From: Ligustrum vulgare
Taxonomy: Eukaryota; Streptophyta; Magnoliopsida; Lamiales; Oleaceae
DNA length: 64,000 nt
Assembly (NCBI GenBank): GCA_963555705.1
Contig: OY743169.1
Span: forward strand, 9,796,014-9,860,013
Direction: 5' to 3'
Position numbers and translations under genes: made by a program. A model generated the notes under the pieces. That model did no database searches and was not told the origin of the DNA. It saw only the letters and a list, made by a program, of their open reading frames with translations. Positions 43,967 through 56,200 of the stretch are shown one piece after another. The first letter of the stretch is position 1. Every line of letters begins with the position of its first letter.

Positions 43967-44082
43967 TTTCCATCATTATCATTAATATAGTTGTTTCTTT
44001 TCAAAAAAAAAAATAACAAGTGCATGGTTGATACACTCTGCGTCTCTGCTTCCTTGGGAGTATCAATTTCATACTATTTATT

Positions 44083-44290
44083 GAGGGTGTGTTCTTTTAG
44101 ATTTAATTTGGAATGTTTTGTGTCAAATTAAGGAATTGAAATTATTTGTTGATTTATTTGTGTTTTCTAGGTAAGATGAAGGGTTAAAAATTGGAGAGAA
44201 AAAATGTGAATGGTTAAAAAGTGTATGGGAAATTGTGTAATTTAAATTTTTGTAATAATTTCAAATTAAAACATAGCCGAACAAGCCCTG
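44083..44290. mobile_element. Tourist-like MITE between the LINE and the kinase gene
   Basis: The left end GAGGGTGTGTTCTTTT and the inverted right end AGGGCTTGTTCGGCT pair imperfectly. Internally it has GGTTAAAAATTGGAGAG and GGTTAAAAAGTGTATGG, as in related elements near 44608. Confidence 0.5.
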
Positions 44291-44607
44291 AATTATTTGT
44301 AGTTTGACATACAAATGCAAATGAGTTACATGGTTAAAATGGAGTGTTCCCAAGTTAAAATGTGGTCAAAATGGTTTAATGATTTATGAGGGGAACAATC
44401 CTCAGATTGCCAATGTTGGTTGTTTGCTACAAACAATCTCAAACGGGCAAATGATGTTTAAGGTTTAATTTCATAGGCTTCGACCGAGGATTGAAATAGA
44501 AAATTAACACCACAAGACGAGATCCAAATTGATAGCTCAACCCAAACACTAAATGGGCCATTTGAAGTAATGTTTGATTGAGTGGTTGCTCATAGCCCAT
44601 TCACTAA

Positions 44608-44771
44608 GGCTCCGTTCGGTTTTCTCTTTAAATTGTAGTTTAAACTACACAATTTCTCAAATCACTTTTTAACCATACACATTTTCTCTCTCCAATTTGT
44701 AACCACACATTTTACCTCAAAAATACTAAAAAATATTCTCTCTCCCCATTAAGTAGCCGCCGAACACTCTA
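44608..44771. mobile_element. Family C MITE copy 1
   Basis: It starts GGCTCCGTTCGG after TAA and ends with GCCGCCGAACACTCT. It shares TTTTTAACCA, TCTCCAATTTGTAACCACAC and ATTTTACCTC with the copy at 47401-47563. Confidence 0.65.
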
Positions 44772-44922
44772 TAAGTCTCTGCTTGGTTTTTTTTTTTTTA
44801 TAAACAAATAATGTGATGTTTTCGAAGTAAAATGTGCGTGGTTAAAGTGATTTGGAGAAATATGTTGTTTATAAACAAGCTACCTAACGGAGGCTAAGTG
44901 ATGCCGATTTAAGGGCTTAACC

Positions 44923-45205
44923 CATTTGCACATTATTTGGCCTATTTTGGTTGTGTCATAGTCTTGTGCTTATATTCATGTTTCCCTTTCATTTGTATTC
45001 AAAGTGTGGCTGAAAGAAGAAGAGATACTATCATTTTGTAGCAATCATTTATGCTCTTCTTTCAGCCATTTGCACATTGTTTACCTCATTTTGGTTGTGT
45101 CATAGCCTTGTGCTTATATTTATGTTACCCTTTAATTTGTATTCAAAGTGTGGCTGAAAGAAGAAAACATTACCATTTTGCAACAGCCGTTTTTCCTCTT
45201 CTTCC
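44923..45205. repeat. Two-copy tandem duplication, period about 144 bp
   Basis: The block from catttgcacatt through ttggttgtgtcatag to gtggctgaaagaag occurs twice in a row, starting at 44923 and 45067. The copies differ at roughly one base in ten. Confidence 0.8.
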
Positions 45206-46406
45206 TTTTGAGGTTTAAACATCATTTTCTGTTTGAGGTTGTTTGACGACAATACCTAGCAAACCTCCACCTTGGTGCCAAATAAACATGCAAGCAAACA
45301 ACACCACGTTAATACTTGCTTAATTAAGGTATCCCAAAATATAAATCGGAAATCATATACCTTACCAATGCGCCGAAACGTATACCATACTTGCTAAGTG
45401 TATTCACAATGGGTTAAGGTCAAACCCAAGCACAATAAAAAATGTATAGTGAGCCAAACTACACAATTTATACCTCACTAGCAAGTAATATAACTTTAGA
45501 CTAGGCAACACATATTATGCTAAAGGCAATGTGTCACATATTACATTCATTCAGCAGTCAATCAAGAGCACATAATAACGAAGTTATAAGTGACACTACA
45601 CATGCGATGACAGTACAACATAGGATAATATACATAGATCTTTTCAACAAGTTCAACACCAATATGAGGATTTTGATAGAAAGAATGGCGGCTGTACGTT
45701 GAGATCTTTAAGGAGATCATTTAATGGGTTAAGTGGAATATTACCTACTAGAGTAGTATTTGTGCATTTGAGAATAGGATGTTTGAGTTCCAATGCTGAT
45801 CATGATAATTATTTTTTTCTGCCATAGGTTCTCCTGTGAGTCTTTTATTATCTAGGAACACTAACCTGGTTGAGAAAGTTATTGATTCTTGTTAAGTACT
45901 GTCAATTACTGAGGAGAGTTGTCAGTCTCCTATGCTAACATTTTTTTTGGTGCAAATTTTGGTCCCACTGTCATTCAATGTGTCATACTAAACAACAATA
46001 CCTTCTCCCAATAAATTTAGGGTCGTCTATATAAATCTTTTTCTGCCAAGTGTTCGGTTCATTGTGCTCCAATGTAATGTGTATTAGGTTACATTTTCAT
46101 AAGATTGGACAGAGTTTTACATTTAGGAATTAACCTACTACAGCATTCCTCCTTTTGCCTGGAGTTGGTATTGGTAGTGGGCCAGTGATAAACAAATTTA
46201 ATGCTTTGCAGAGTGCTAATTGTGTTTACATTACTATAACTCGACAGTCCTTGGTCATGATCTCAGGGGCCTTTTCTTATCTTCCTTACTGCAACCAATT
46301 TATGGAATCATCAACTCAATAACTTCATGAGTGCACGTCCACAGGAACCCTCTGTACAGCTTTGATCTTCTGATGTTTTATGGGAACCTTATTGACCAGC
46401 ACCAAA
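45206..46406. other. Upstream flank of the FEI-type kinase
   Basis: There is no gene-like frame. A candidate 3' splice site (cgtccacag, ending at 46344) precedes the start codon by 62 bases and could end a 5'UTR intron. Confidence 0.4.
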
Positions 46407-49400
46407 ATGGGCAGCTTCTCTGTGAACTTCTCCCAACCATTGGTTTTGTGCATCTTACTGCTTCACACTCTAACCAAAGAAATCAAGGCTCTCAATCCTG
46501 ATGGTATTTTGTTTTATTTTTGTTCAAGTCTGGTCTTCATTTGGCATGCTGTTTAATATTATTCAACTCCTATTTTTATTTGCACTATATTAAATATCGC
46601 ATATAAGTTTTTAACTCAACTATTGTGTCAAATTGGCGAGTATCCATTTGATTGAGAAAGTAGACCTAAATATTCTCATACCGATTCATTTCAACTTTGA
46701 CCGAATATTATGCCCCTGTTTGATGGGGATTAAAATCAGATTTTTATTAGATTTTGATAGAAGTTGATAAAATGTGGTTAAAAAGTTGTGAGTCCCATAA
46801 AATGTGTAGGTAAAATTAATTGTTGACTTTGATTTGGATTAAAATCTTGATTTTAATTTCCACCTAGCAGGGGGCTGTATTTCAGCTATGCAATCATTAG
46901 GATGTATGAGTCACATTCTAATGTGTCTATTTATTGAACTTATCTTCCCTTGAAGTAGATTAAGCTTCTAGTTGTTATACAGCCTGGTCAGAACTTAGCA
47001 TTTACACAATTTCTGTTCAATTCTTTTTAACTTTTCACACAATGGAGGGTCACTGAATCTGGAAATATCATTGTTATAATGTAGTTGCACAGCCTTCAAA
47101 AAATGCTCAATTCCTGTAGGCTGGTTTATCATGTTTGCATTATCTTTGAAGTAGGAATTTTTAGATTTCAAAATTGCTTTGCTTTGTGATTTGCAGGCCA
47201 AGCTCTAGTTAACTTTAGGACAGCCATCGTTAGTTCAGATGGCATTCTGCTACAGTGGAGACCCGAGGATCCTGATCCATGTGGCTGGAAAGGAATAAAA
47301 TGCGAACCCAAGACAAAGAGAGTTACAGCTTTGTGAGTGCCATGAAATTAAGATTCTTTAAATCTTATTGGAATTAATGAAGTTTCAAAAGTTTTACTTA
47401 GCCTCTGTTCGGCAACTGTGGTTTAAACCACAATTTAAACTTCACAATTTTCCATATTACTTTTTAACCAAACATTTTCTCTTTCCAATTTTTAACCACA
47501 CATTTTACCTCGAAAACCTAAATAATCAATTTAAACTGATTTTAATAGCTGCCGAATAGAGCCTTAGTTACTGGACCAAGAGGACTTTTTTTTTTTTTTT
47601 GGAGTTGTTCCTTTTATTTTTTACTCCAGTTCACATATAATGGCTTCATTTCGGTTGCAACAATAAACATTTGGTTTCAATTACCAAAAAGCAGACTTGC
47701 CATTTCATTTATTATCTAAAATTGGCAATGACATATTCATACGTCTTGGTTTATGTCAATAATCAATAGAGTAAATGGAAAACTACACAAAATACTCCGC
47801 TTTTTAACTCCTAACTGTATTGTTGTGCCAAGTCCAACCAAGACTTCTAGTTTGGGACAGACGGAGAGATAATTATTGCTTGCGGAATGATCAAACATAA
47901 AAAGTATATATGAAGCAAAAAAAGTCTTCTTTCCACTTATTCTGAGTCCCATAATCCTGGTCATCTACATCACCACAATATACAGTTTTAGCTTGTGAAC
48001 TGATACTTAAAGAAATTTTGGAAGCAATATTTTCATCAAAATCATAAATTTTGATTCTATTTTAAGCTATTCTCTTTCTTATCCTCTCTTCTTTTGTTAT
48101 ATTTTATGCTAACAAGTTTTCTTTCTTTACTTGTAATATTAACTTGATTTTTAAGTTTTTGGTAGTGAACATTGCATTTCATTTCATTTGTTCATGCTGT
48201 GGATACATGACTGCACTCTCAATTATAAGTATCATCAATTTTGCAGGAGCCTTCCTAACCACAAGTTGAGCGGTCCCATATCACCCGATATTGGGAAGCT
48301 TGATAGTTTGCAATTTCTGTATGTCTTTTTCACTTCTTCTTTCACATCTTATTACTACGCCTACCATTGATAATAATTATAAGATGAACTAAATGTGTCT
48401 AGAGCTCTTCATGGAAACAACTTATATGGGGAAATCCCTCCAGAAATGGGGAACTGTACACAGTTGCAATCAATGTAAGTATAGCTTTCGGTTCTTACTT
48501 CTGAAGTTTATGCTATTTTCAATACTACAGGAAGTTAGTTGCAATAATTTTAATCCTGAAAACATAGTAAATAACATGGTTATGTTACTTGAAGTATTGA
48601 ATTGATGTTCTTAAACTTAATTATTTAAACAATTTGCTCATCTCTAGTAAAGAATCTGAATCAAAGGACCGTATTGAGTTTATTTAAAACTTCACAGCTT
48701 TGGTTAACTTTAAGAATGAAGACTAGATTATTGAATGTTCTTGTTGGTGAGTAATGTAATAATAATTATAATATAATATGTCTAGTATGTTATGTTGGTC
48801 TCAGTATTGCCTGTCCCTCATCCATTCATAAAACAGAAGCTAGGGAAACTGATTTGTAATTTCTGAAACTGTCTAAACGTTAAGCACGCTGAGTCTGATG
48901 GATTGGATTCTGACAGATGACCAGAGGCTTGGCTGTTTCGTTTGATTCATGAAGCTTAGCTGTCTTTACATTTATTCAAATTATTGAGTGATGACAAGAT
49001 AAGCTGAAAAAAGAGGATCTATAATTGGAATATTTACTCTTCACCATCATTTTTGGTATTTATTTTTTAACATTTTGTGTCAAGTAAAACATTCTTGATT
49101 CTCTATTTTTATACAGATTTTTGCAGGGTAACTACTTAAGTGGATTGATTCCCAATGAATTGGGAAACCTGTCTCAGCTTGAGAATTTGTAAGTAAATTT
49201 TTAAATCACTTACTTTTCAGTGTGTTGTATTCTTATCTTAGCTTTCTGTACTCTATTGATAAGAGGTTTAAATTCCTGTGAAAATAACATAAAGCTTTTA
49301 CGTGCTGCCAGGAGCTTGACAGGTTCTATGTGAAAAGCCATTAGCTGATTTCTTCCCAATTAGTTTAGCTTTGTATCATGGAATATCAAAAGGGAGGATT

Positions 49401-50261
49401 ACCTTATCCAGTGATTAAACAGGAATTGGATCAGCCTGAATGAACACTTTTGCATGATGTTCAGGCTGGAGGAAAAAAAATATTTTATTTCCAGTGATTG
49501 AACAAGAGTAATTTATATCTGGATGGTGGACCCAATGCAGCATGTTAATGTAATAATTGGTGACGTGGGTCAAAATGTAACAATTATATACATTAGTGAG
49601 TGAATTGTCAATAATAAGCAGAGTAAAAAGAAAGGAATGGAATGCTTGAAGATGAACAAAAATTCTCTGGAAAGTATGCCTTACCTCAAGCTTTTTTTCG
49701 AGCTGGTCAGAGTTAGAGAATGTAGACTCCTCCCCAAAAGCCCTTTTTCTTTTCCTATTTCCTTTCTTCTTTTGCTGTCAGTGTTACTTGAGAAGATCCA
49801 TTGTATTGATTATCTAAGAACAAGGTTCTTATTTATATTTTGTCAAGACTGATAAGAAATTGCATGCAAATACTGCATACTTTTGAATCTCTATCTACAC
49901 AGCGTGTGGTCTGATTATCTTAAATGAGACGATAAGAAATTTCTCAATACACAAAACATGCATGCTTAAATGATAACAGAGTTATCTTGAGGCTCATTGT
50001 ATATTTCTCCTTTTTTTGCACCTGCAGGGACCTCTCAAGCAACTCTCTAAGTGGAAACATTCCTGCTTCGCTTGGAAAATTAAGCAAGCTTTCTAGTTTG
50101 TGAGTACCCTTATAATTTCTGAGTCACATTAGTCCTGGATGTTTTTCTTTGGTATAACACTTCCTGTTGTTTTCTTATAATGTTTAAAGCAACGTGTCAA
50201 CAAATTTTCTAGAGGGACCAATTCCACCTGATGGTATCCTTGCCAACTTTCGCAATGAATC
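46407..50261 (+). CDS. FEI1/FEI2: FEI-type kinase, extracellular exons 1-7
   Basis: Exon 1 (97 nt) encodes the signal peptide and exon 2 (136 nt) the cap region. Exons 3 to 7 are each exactly 72 nt, all starting and ending in phase 2, one 24-residue leucine-rich repeat per exon. The repeats read [48 protein letters not shown] and LEGPIPPDG. Introns 1 and 2 hold MITEs (46712-46875 and 47401-47563). The repeat-per-exon layout with constant phase is the classic LRR-kinase gene structure. Confidence 0.95.
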
Positions 50262-53200
50262 GTAAGTACTAAGTTTTAGTAATTTTGTATTAGCAGTCTC
50301 AATGTGTCAACATGCCTGTGGTCTTCATTGTAAACTCCTATTTGCCTGTACTTTGCCATTTTTCTTGTTATCATGGATTATGCCTTGTTACTTGCTACCA
50401 ATCCTAGTTTGTTTTGTTTTGTTTTGATTTTATATATTAATTTTCTGGTTGTTATGCTAATTGTTTGCAGGGGCAGAGCCAGGGAGGCATATTTATTTTT
50501 TTATTTTTTAATATTGGGCTGATACATTGAAAAAAAAAAAAAAAATCCACAGGAAAAAAATGAATTTTTTTTTTTAAAGAACAAATTGGGCCTGGGGTAG
50601 GCCAGACCTGCCTCCTCACTACGCTCCTGATTGTTTGCCACTTAGTAATTTTTCTTCCTTTTGATGAATTGAACTACGATAATACCGTCTTTAAAGTGAC
50701 AAGAAAAAAAGAAAAGAGTAGAAAATTGACTTTTTTTTTTTTTACTATACCCTGTGAAGATTCTTATGAAAATGGGAATCTTAATTTTCATATTACATAA
50801 CATGTAGATATACAAGATATATTACATATTATCACTTTAGTCCCTAAACTTTAATAGATGTTGTATTGGTACAATTAATTGCTAGAATAGTACACATAAC
50901 TAAACATCACAACACTCCCCCTCAAGTTGGTGCATAGATATCACACATGTCCAACTTGGATATCGATGTATAGAATGAATTACTAGCCACCCCATGTGTC
51001 ATGATGTCGGCTAGTTGACTTGCACTCTTAATATATGGAATCTCTATATTCTTGGAGTCGAGATTATCTTTGATGTAGTTCCTGTCAAGTTCAACGTGCT
51101 TTGTTCGATCATGTTGTACTGGATTGTTTGCTATCTCAATAGCTGCAGTGTTGTTACAAAAGAGCAACATAGGCTTACTTGGACCAAAACCAAGTTCAGT
51201 AAGAAGAATTTTCAACCACGTAAGCTCAGTAGTTGCATGATGCAAGGCACGATATTCAGCCTCTGCGCTAGATAGTGAAACCACGTTTTGTTTCTTACTT
51301 CTCCAAGTAACAAGATTTCCTCCAACAAATGAGACATATCCCGACGTGGATTTTCTATCCAATCTCGATCCAGCAAAGTCAGAATCTGTGTAACTCACAA
51401 TGTCAAGATGATCACCTTTTGAGTATAAGATGCCCTTGCCAGGAGACGATTTTAAATATGCCAAGATACGATTAATTGCACTCATGTGCTGTTCACTTGG
51501 CTTGTGCATGAATTGGCTCACAACACTTACCGCATATGATAAATCAGGTCTTGTGTGAGTAAGATAGATCAATTTCCCTACCAATCTCTGATATCTCTCC
51601 TTATTTGTAGGAACCTGATCTGGGTAGATAGATAAGCCATGATTCACCTCAATAGGTGTATCTACAGGAGTACATGCTGACATACCAGTTTCTGCTAGGA
51701 GGTCAAGGGCATACTTACGTTGGGAGAGGACAAGTCCTTGCCTAGATCGTGATACTTCAATCCCTAAAAAATATTTTAGAGTACCCAAGTCTTTCATTTC
51801 AAACTCCCTCGTCAGATGTGCCTGAAGTTTTTCAACTTCACTGGGATCACTCCCAGTAACAATCATATCGTCCACATACACAATGAGTAAGGTGATATCC
51901 TGGCCATCTCTTTTATAAAATAAAGTATGGTCAGCTAGAGTTTGCTTAAAACCATACTTCTTCATTGAATAGCTCAACCTTCCAAACCATGCCCTTGGTG
52001 ATTGTTTTAGCCCATATAGAGCTTTCTTCAACTTACACACCTTACCCCCTGGAGGGGTAAAACCCTTAGGTGGGTCCATATATACTTCCTCTGTTAGATC
52101 ACCATGTAAGAAGGCATTTTTAACATCGAATTGCCTCAATGTCCAATCAAGATTGACTGCTAAAGATATTATAACTCTAACAGTATTCATCTTGGCTACT
52201 GGAGCAAATGTCTCTTGGTAATCAATCCCATATGTCTGTGTGTAACCTTTGGCAACCAGTCTAGCCTTATACCTGTCCACAGTCCCATCTGGTTTGTATT
52301 TCAGCGAGTACACCCATTTGCACCCTACAGTCTTCTTTCCTGGTGGTAAGGAGATCATCTCCCAAGTAGAATTCCTTTGGAGAGCATCCATTTCTTCTAC
52401 CATAGCAGATTTCCACTTAGGTTGATCAACAGCTTCCTGAAAATTGTTAGGAATAGACACGGAAGATATCTGAAGGGCAAATGCCAGGTTAGTTTTAGAT
52501 AAACGGTGGTATGAAACATAATCAGATATAGGAAACATTGTATGAGTAGAACATGTTGAGAATCCCAATCTATCAGGTGGGTTACGATTCCGAAGGGAAC
52601 GTCTCCTAGCCGGGGTGTCAACATTGTCCAAAGATGCATGGTTAGGATTAGAGATAGGAACAAAGTTGGAAGGAGTATGGGGTGAAGTATGTACCTCATT
52701 TTCAATCGTAGAAGAGTTCGACGGCACTGTAGTATCAATAGGAGGACTATCCTCAGTATCAATCGTGGAAGGGGTGCAAGTAGTATCTAAATTTCTCCTG
52801 GTATAACACTTTTGGAACAATTTTGGTGATCTGTCACTTTCAACTTCGAGCTCCCCCTTTCCACCAGAAATCCACACCTTTTTTTCTTCTAACCACATTT
52901 GTTCCTCTTCTTTACTACAAATCTCCCCCTGAAGAGGAACCAACGACACATCATCCGAGAAAAAAGACTCAGACTCACAGAATTCAACATCCATAGAGAT
53001 ATAGTACTTCCCAGTAGGGGGGTAAAAACATTTGTAGCCCTTCTGGGAGCTGGAGTAACCAAGGAAAACGCATTTCAAGGCACGAGGATCAAGTTTGTCT
53101 CGAAGATGAGAGTGCACATGGACATAATATACACAACCAAAAACTTTGGGACAAATATTTAAGGCAGAAGGAATGGAGTGAAACTTTGACAACATCCTTA

Positions 53201-56200
53201 AGGGTGTTTGAAAATCAATTATGCGAGAAGGCATACGATTAATAAGAAAAACAGCAGTTGTCACTGCATCAGCCCAAAAACGTTTTGGAACCCGCATAGT
53301 GAAACATAAGACTCGAGCTACCTCAAGAATGTGTCGATTTTTTCGCTCTGCTATGCCATTTTGTTGTGGGGTGTAAGCACAAGTTGTTTGGTGAAGAATA
53401 CCGTGAGTTGCGAAGAAGGTGGTAAGGGTTTGGTTCATAAACTCCCGACCGTTGTCAGAACGAAAGGTCTTAACCTGAGTATGAAATTGTGTCTCAACCA
53501 TTTTGGAGAATTGAGGGATAACATGTACAACATCACCTTTTGATTTTAACAAATATATCCAACATACTCGGGTACAATCATCAATAAAAGAAATAAAATA
53601 TTTTTGACCTGAAGTTGATGGAGTGGAGAAAGGGCCCCAAACATCTGTATGAACACAGGTAAATGGAACATGACTTCTATTGAAACTGATTTTAAAAGTT
53701 ACACGATGATTTTTGGCAAAAATACATTGTTCACATCGCATACTAGAACTAGGAATATTCTGAAACATGTTTGGAAACAAATGTTCTAAATAAGAAAAAG
53801 AGGGATGCCCTAATCGACAATGCCACAAAAGGATCTTGTCTCTAAGAGAAGATCTACTAACTGCTTGAAGACCAGCACCAGTTTGCAACTTCCTTGTCCC
53901 CTCCAAAAAATATAGTCCTCCTCTTTCTCTACCAGTGCCAATCGTCGTCTTCGTTCGATTGTCCTGAAAAACACAATGAGAAGATGAGAAGGTTACAGAA
54001 CAATCTAGAGTTTTTGTAATTTGACTAATGGACAACAGATTTGTAGAGAAAGTAGGTGCAAGTAAGACAGAAGATAGGGATAGAGTAGGTGAAAAAAAAA
54101 CATTTCCGGCCCCAGTGATTTGGACAGGAGTGCCATTAGCCACCTGAACAGACTGAACATGTGAGGTAGATAAAGAATCAAGAGTAGAAAGATTGCAGGT
54201 AAAATGATCAGTTGTTCCTGAATCAATAACCCAAGAGTCAGATACAGCAGAAGTAGATGCCAAACCAAATGTACCTTCCCCGGGAGACAATCGAGCAACA
54301 TGAGAGGCAGTAGATGTATGAGAGGCAGTAGGTGCATGAGTAGTCTGAGAAGATCTCCAATCTTTTCTCTCTCCTTGTTTGCGTGCGTGCCAGTCCGGGT
54401 ACCCATTTTTCTTAAAACACTTGTCAACAGTGTGCCCTTTGAAATGGCAGAATGAGCAAATATCAACTGACTGGTTAGGGCCTCGTGGTCGAGGATTGAA
54501 TCCTCTAGCAGCTAATGCAGAAGTCTCAGAGTGATTTTCAGTTTCCATGGTAAGCTGTCGTTGTTCTTCACGGCGAACCATAGAGAACACTTCCTCTAGG
54601 GTTGGAAGAGGTGTTGCAGCTAAAATGCGACTACGCACCTGATCCAAGTTATAATCCAGTCCCGCAAGAAACATGTAAATTCTATCTTCAGCACAACGTT
54701 TCCTTAACTCCTCAATATCAACAGCACACTTCATAGTGTTTGGCCTGCGATAGTCAAGCTCCAAGAGAATGGAGTTCATTTCAGTGTAGTACGTTACAAG
54801 AGGCCGCCCCCCTTGACTCAATTGAAAAGATCTTCTCACCAACTCATAAATCTGTGATGAATCAGAAACATCAATGTAACTTCTATTAACCGCATCCCAT
54901 ACATCTTTAGCAGTATCACACTGAACAAAATGTGCCACAAGATTATCGATCATAGAATTGATAAGCCAAGACTTCACAATGGCATCATCCGCCACCCACT
55001 CACCATAATCAGAGTCACTTGTACCCGGTGCGATTTTCTCACCAAAAATGTGATCTGATTTTCTTCTACCAGCAATGTGCATTTCCAAAAGTTTCGACCA
55101 AACACGATAATTTTTTCCATCCAACTTAATGTGAATTGGAGACGATGTCTCATGAATTAATGAGGTCATAATTTTGTTCCCAGCCATTTTCCAAAAAAAT
55201 CCAAGGTTGATACAATTTCACAGCCACCAGCAAGTAAAATGCACCAACAAAAAACCAAAGTATATGCAACTTTTCTAAACCAACCCCACAGATCGACTAT
55301 ATCTCAAGGAAAACAATGATTTCAACTTAGATATAATGTACCAATACAAAAACAGTTAAAAAACACAGAATACTTAGCCCAAAAAAAAAGAGAACTGAGC
55401 AAAACCGAAACTGAGGTCGGAAGCGGAAGCAGACTTGGTGCGAAAGGCAGAAAATCGCGGCTACTGTGCGATGTCAAGGTTCGCGCAGTGGAAGAGACAA
55501 ACTTCGAACCACTGGGTGCCGCGGTTGGTCGACGGAAGCTGGGTCGCCTTGGTCGTCGGCGCGCACGGAAGCTGGGTCCGCGGTTGGTCGTCGGCGCGCA
55601 CGGTACCGTCCGCGGCGCTGGGCAGCTGGGCTAGGAGGTTAGAAGTGCAGGTTAGGGTTTGGCGCAGCTAGGCTAGGGTTTGGCGCAGCTGGGTTTCTTT
55701 CCCAAGTCTCTGATACCATGAAGATTCTTATGAAAATGGGAATCTTAATTTTCATATTACATAACATGTAGATATACAAGATATATTACATATTATCACT
55801 TTAGTCCCTAAACTTTAATAGATGTTGTATTGGTACAATTAATTGCTAGAATAGTACACATAACTAAACATCTCAACACCCTGTTCGAGCCCCATTTTCT
55901 CAAAAAATGAGTTAAAAAATAGTGAGTTTTTGGAGAATCTCTGGTTAAAAAGTAGAATTTTTTTTGGGTTTAAGTGTAGATTATTCTATTAATATAATGT
56001 GGATGAAAATGAGTTCGAGAAAAAATTAGTTTTGAACAATGAGAGGCTCAAACAGGGGGGCTATATAAGAAATGAAATGATGTGAGAGAAAATAGTTTTA
56101 TTTTTGAAGCTTTTATATAAGTTGGTCTTCTTAAATTTACTCATAGTTTCACCCTAAACCAATCTAATAGAAAGAATCGAACCTTTTGGCATTATTATCT

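Larger units (their letters stand above)
36917..44012 (+). mobile_element. Full-length L1-clade LINE with intact ORF1 and ORF2, 7.1 kb
   Basis: The element lies between two perfect copies of ataacaagtgcatggt (36901-36916 and 44013-44028), the TSD made by target-primed reverse transcription. Its order is: 5'UTR with three 166-bp monomers, ORF1, ORF2 (4-nt overlap), a short 3'UTR with a hairpin, and an A-tail (44003-44013). I see no stop or frameshift in either ORF. This is the structure of a potentially active master copy. It inserted between the solo LTR and the FEI-type kinase, in the same orientation as the kinase. Confidence 0.93.
50755..55878 (-). mobile_element. Complete Ty1/copia element, antisense in FEI intron 7, TSD ccctg
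   Basis: Two 160-bp LTRs (50755-50914 and 55719-55878), both TGAAGATTC...CAACA, differ at one base by eye (the fourth base of the catcacaaca block). The flanks ccctg (50750-50754 and 55879-55883) are perfect. The PBS TGGTATCAGAGA adjoins the right LTR, and a polypurine tract adjoins the left LTR, so transcription runs right to left. The polyprotein is a single open frame. All these marks point to a recent and possibly active insertion. It enlarges the kinase intron by 5.1 kb without touching its exons. Confidence 0.96.

Noticed and set aside
44772..44900. A further MITE (starts gtctctgcttgg, ends acggaggctaag)
   Set aside because: The ends pair too poorly and no TSD is clear.
47737..47964. 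Minus-strand frame in FEI intron 2
   Set aside because: No domain, and inside an intron of a well-supported gene.
51015..53543. Several plus-strand frames in the copia element
   Set aside because: Antisense shadows of the Gag-Pol frame.
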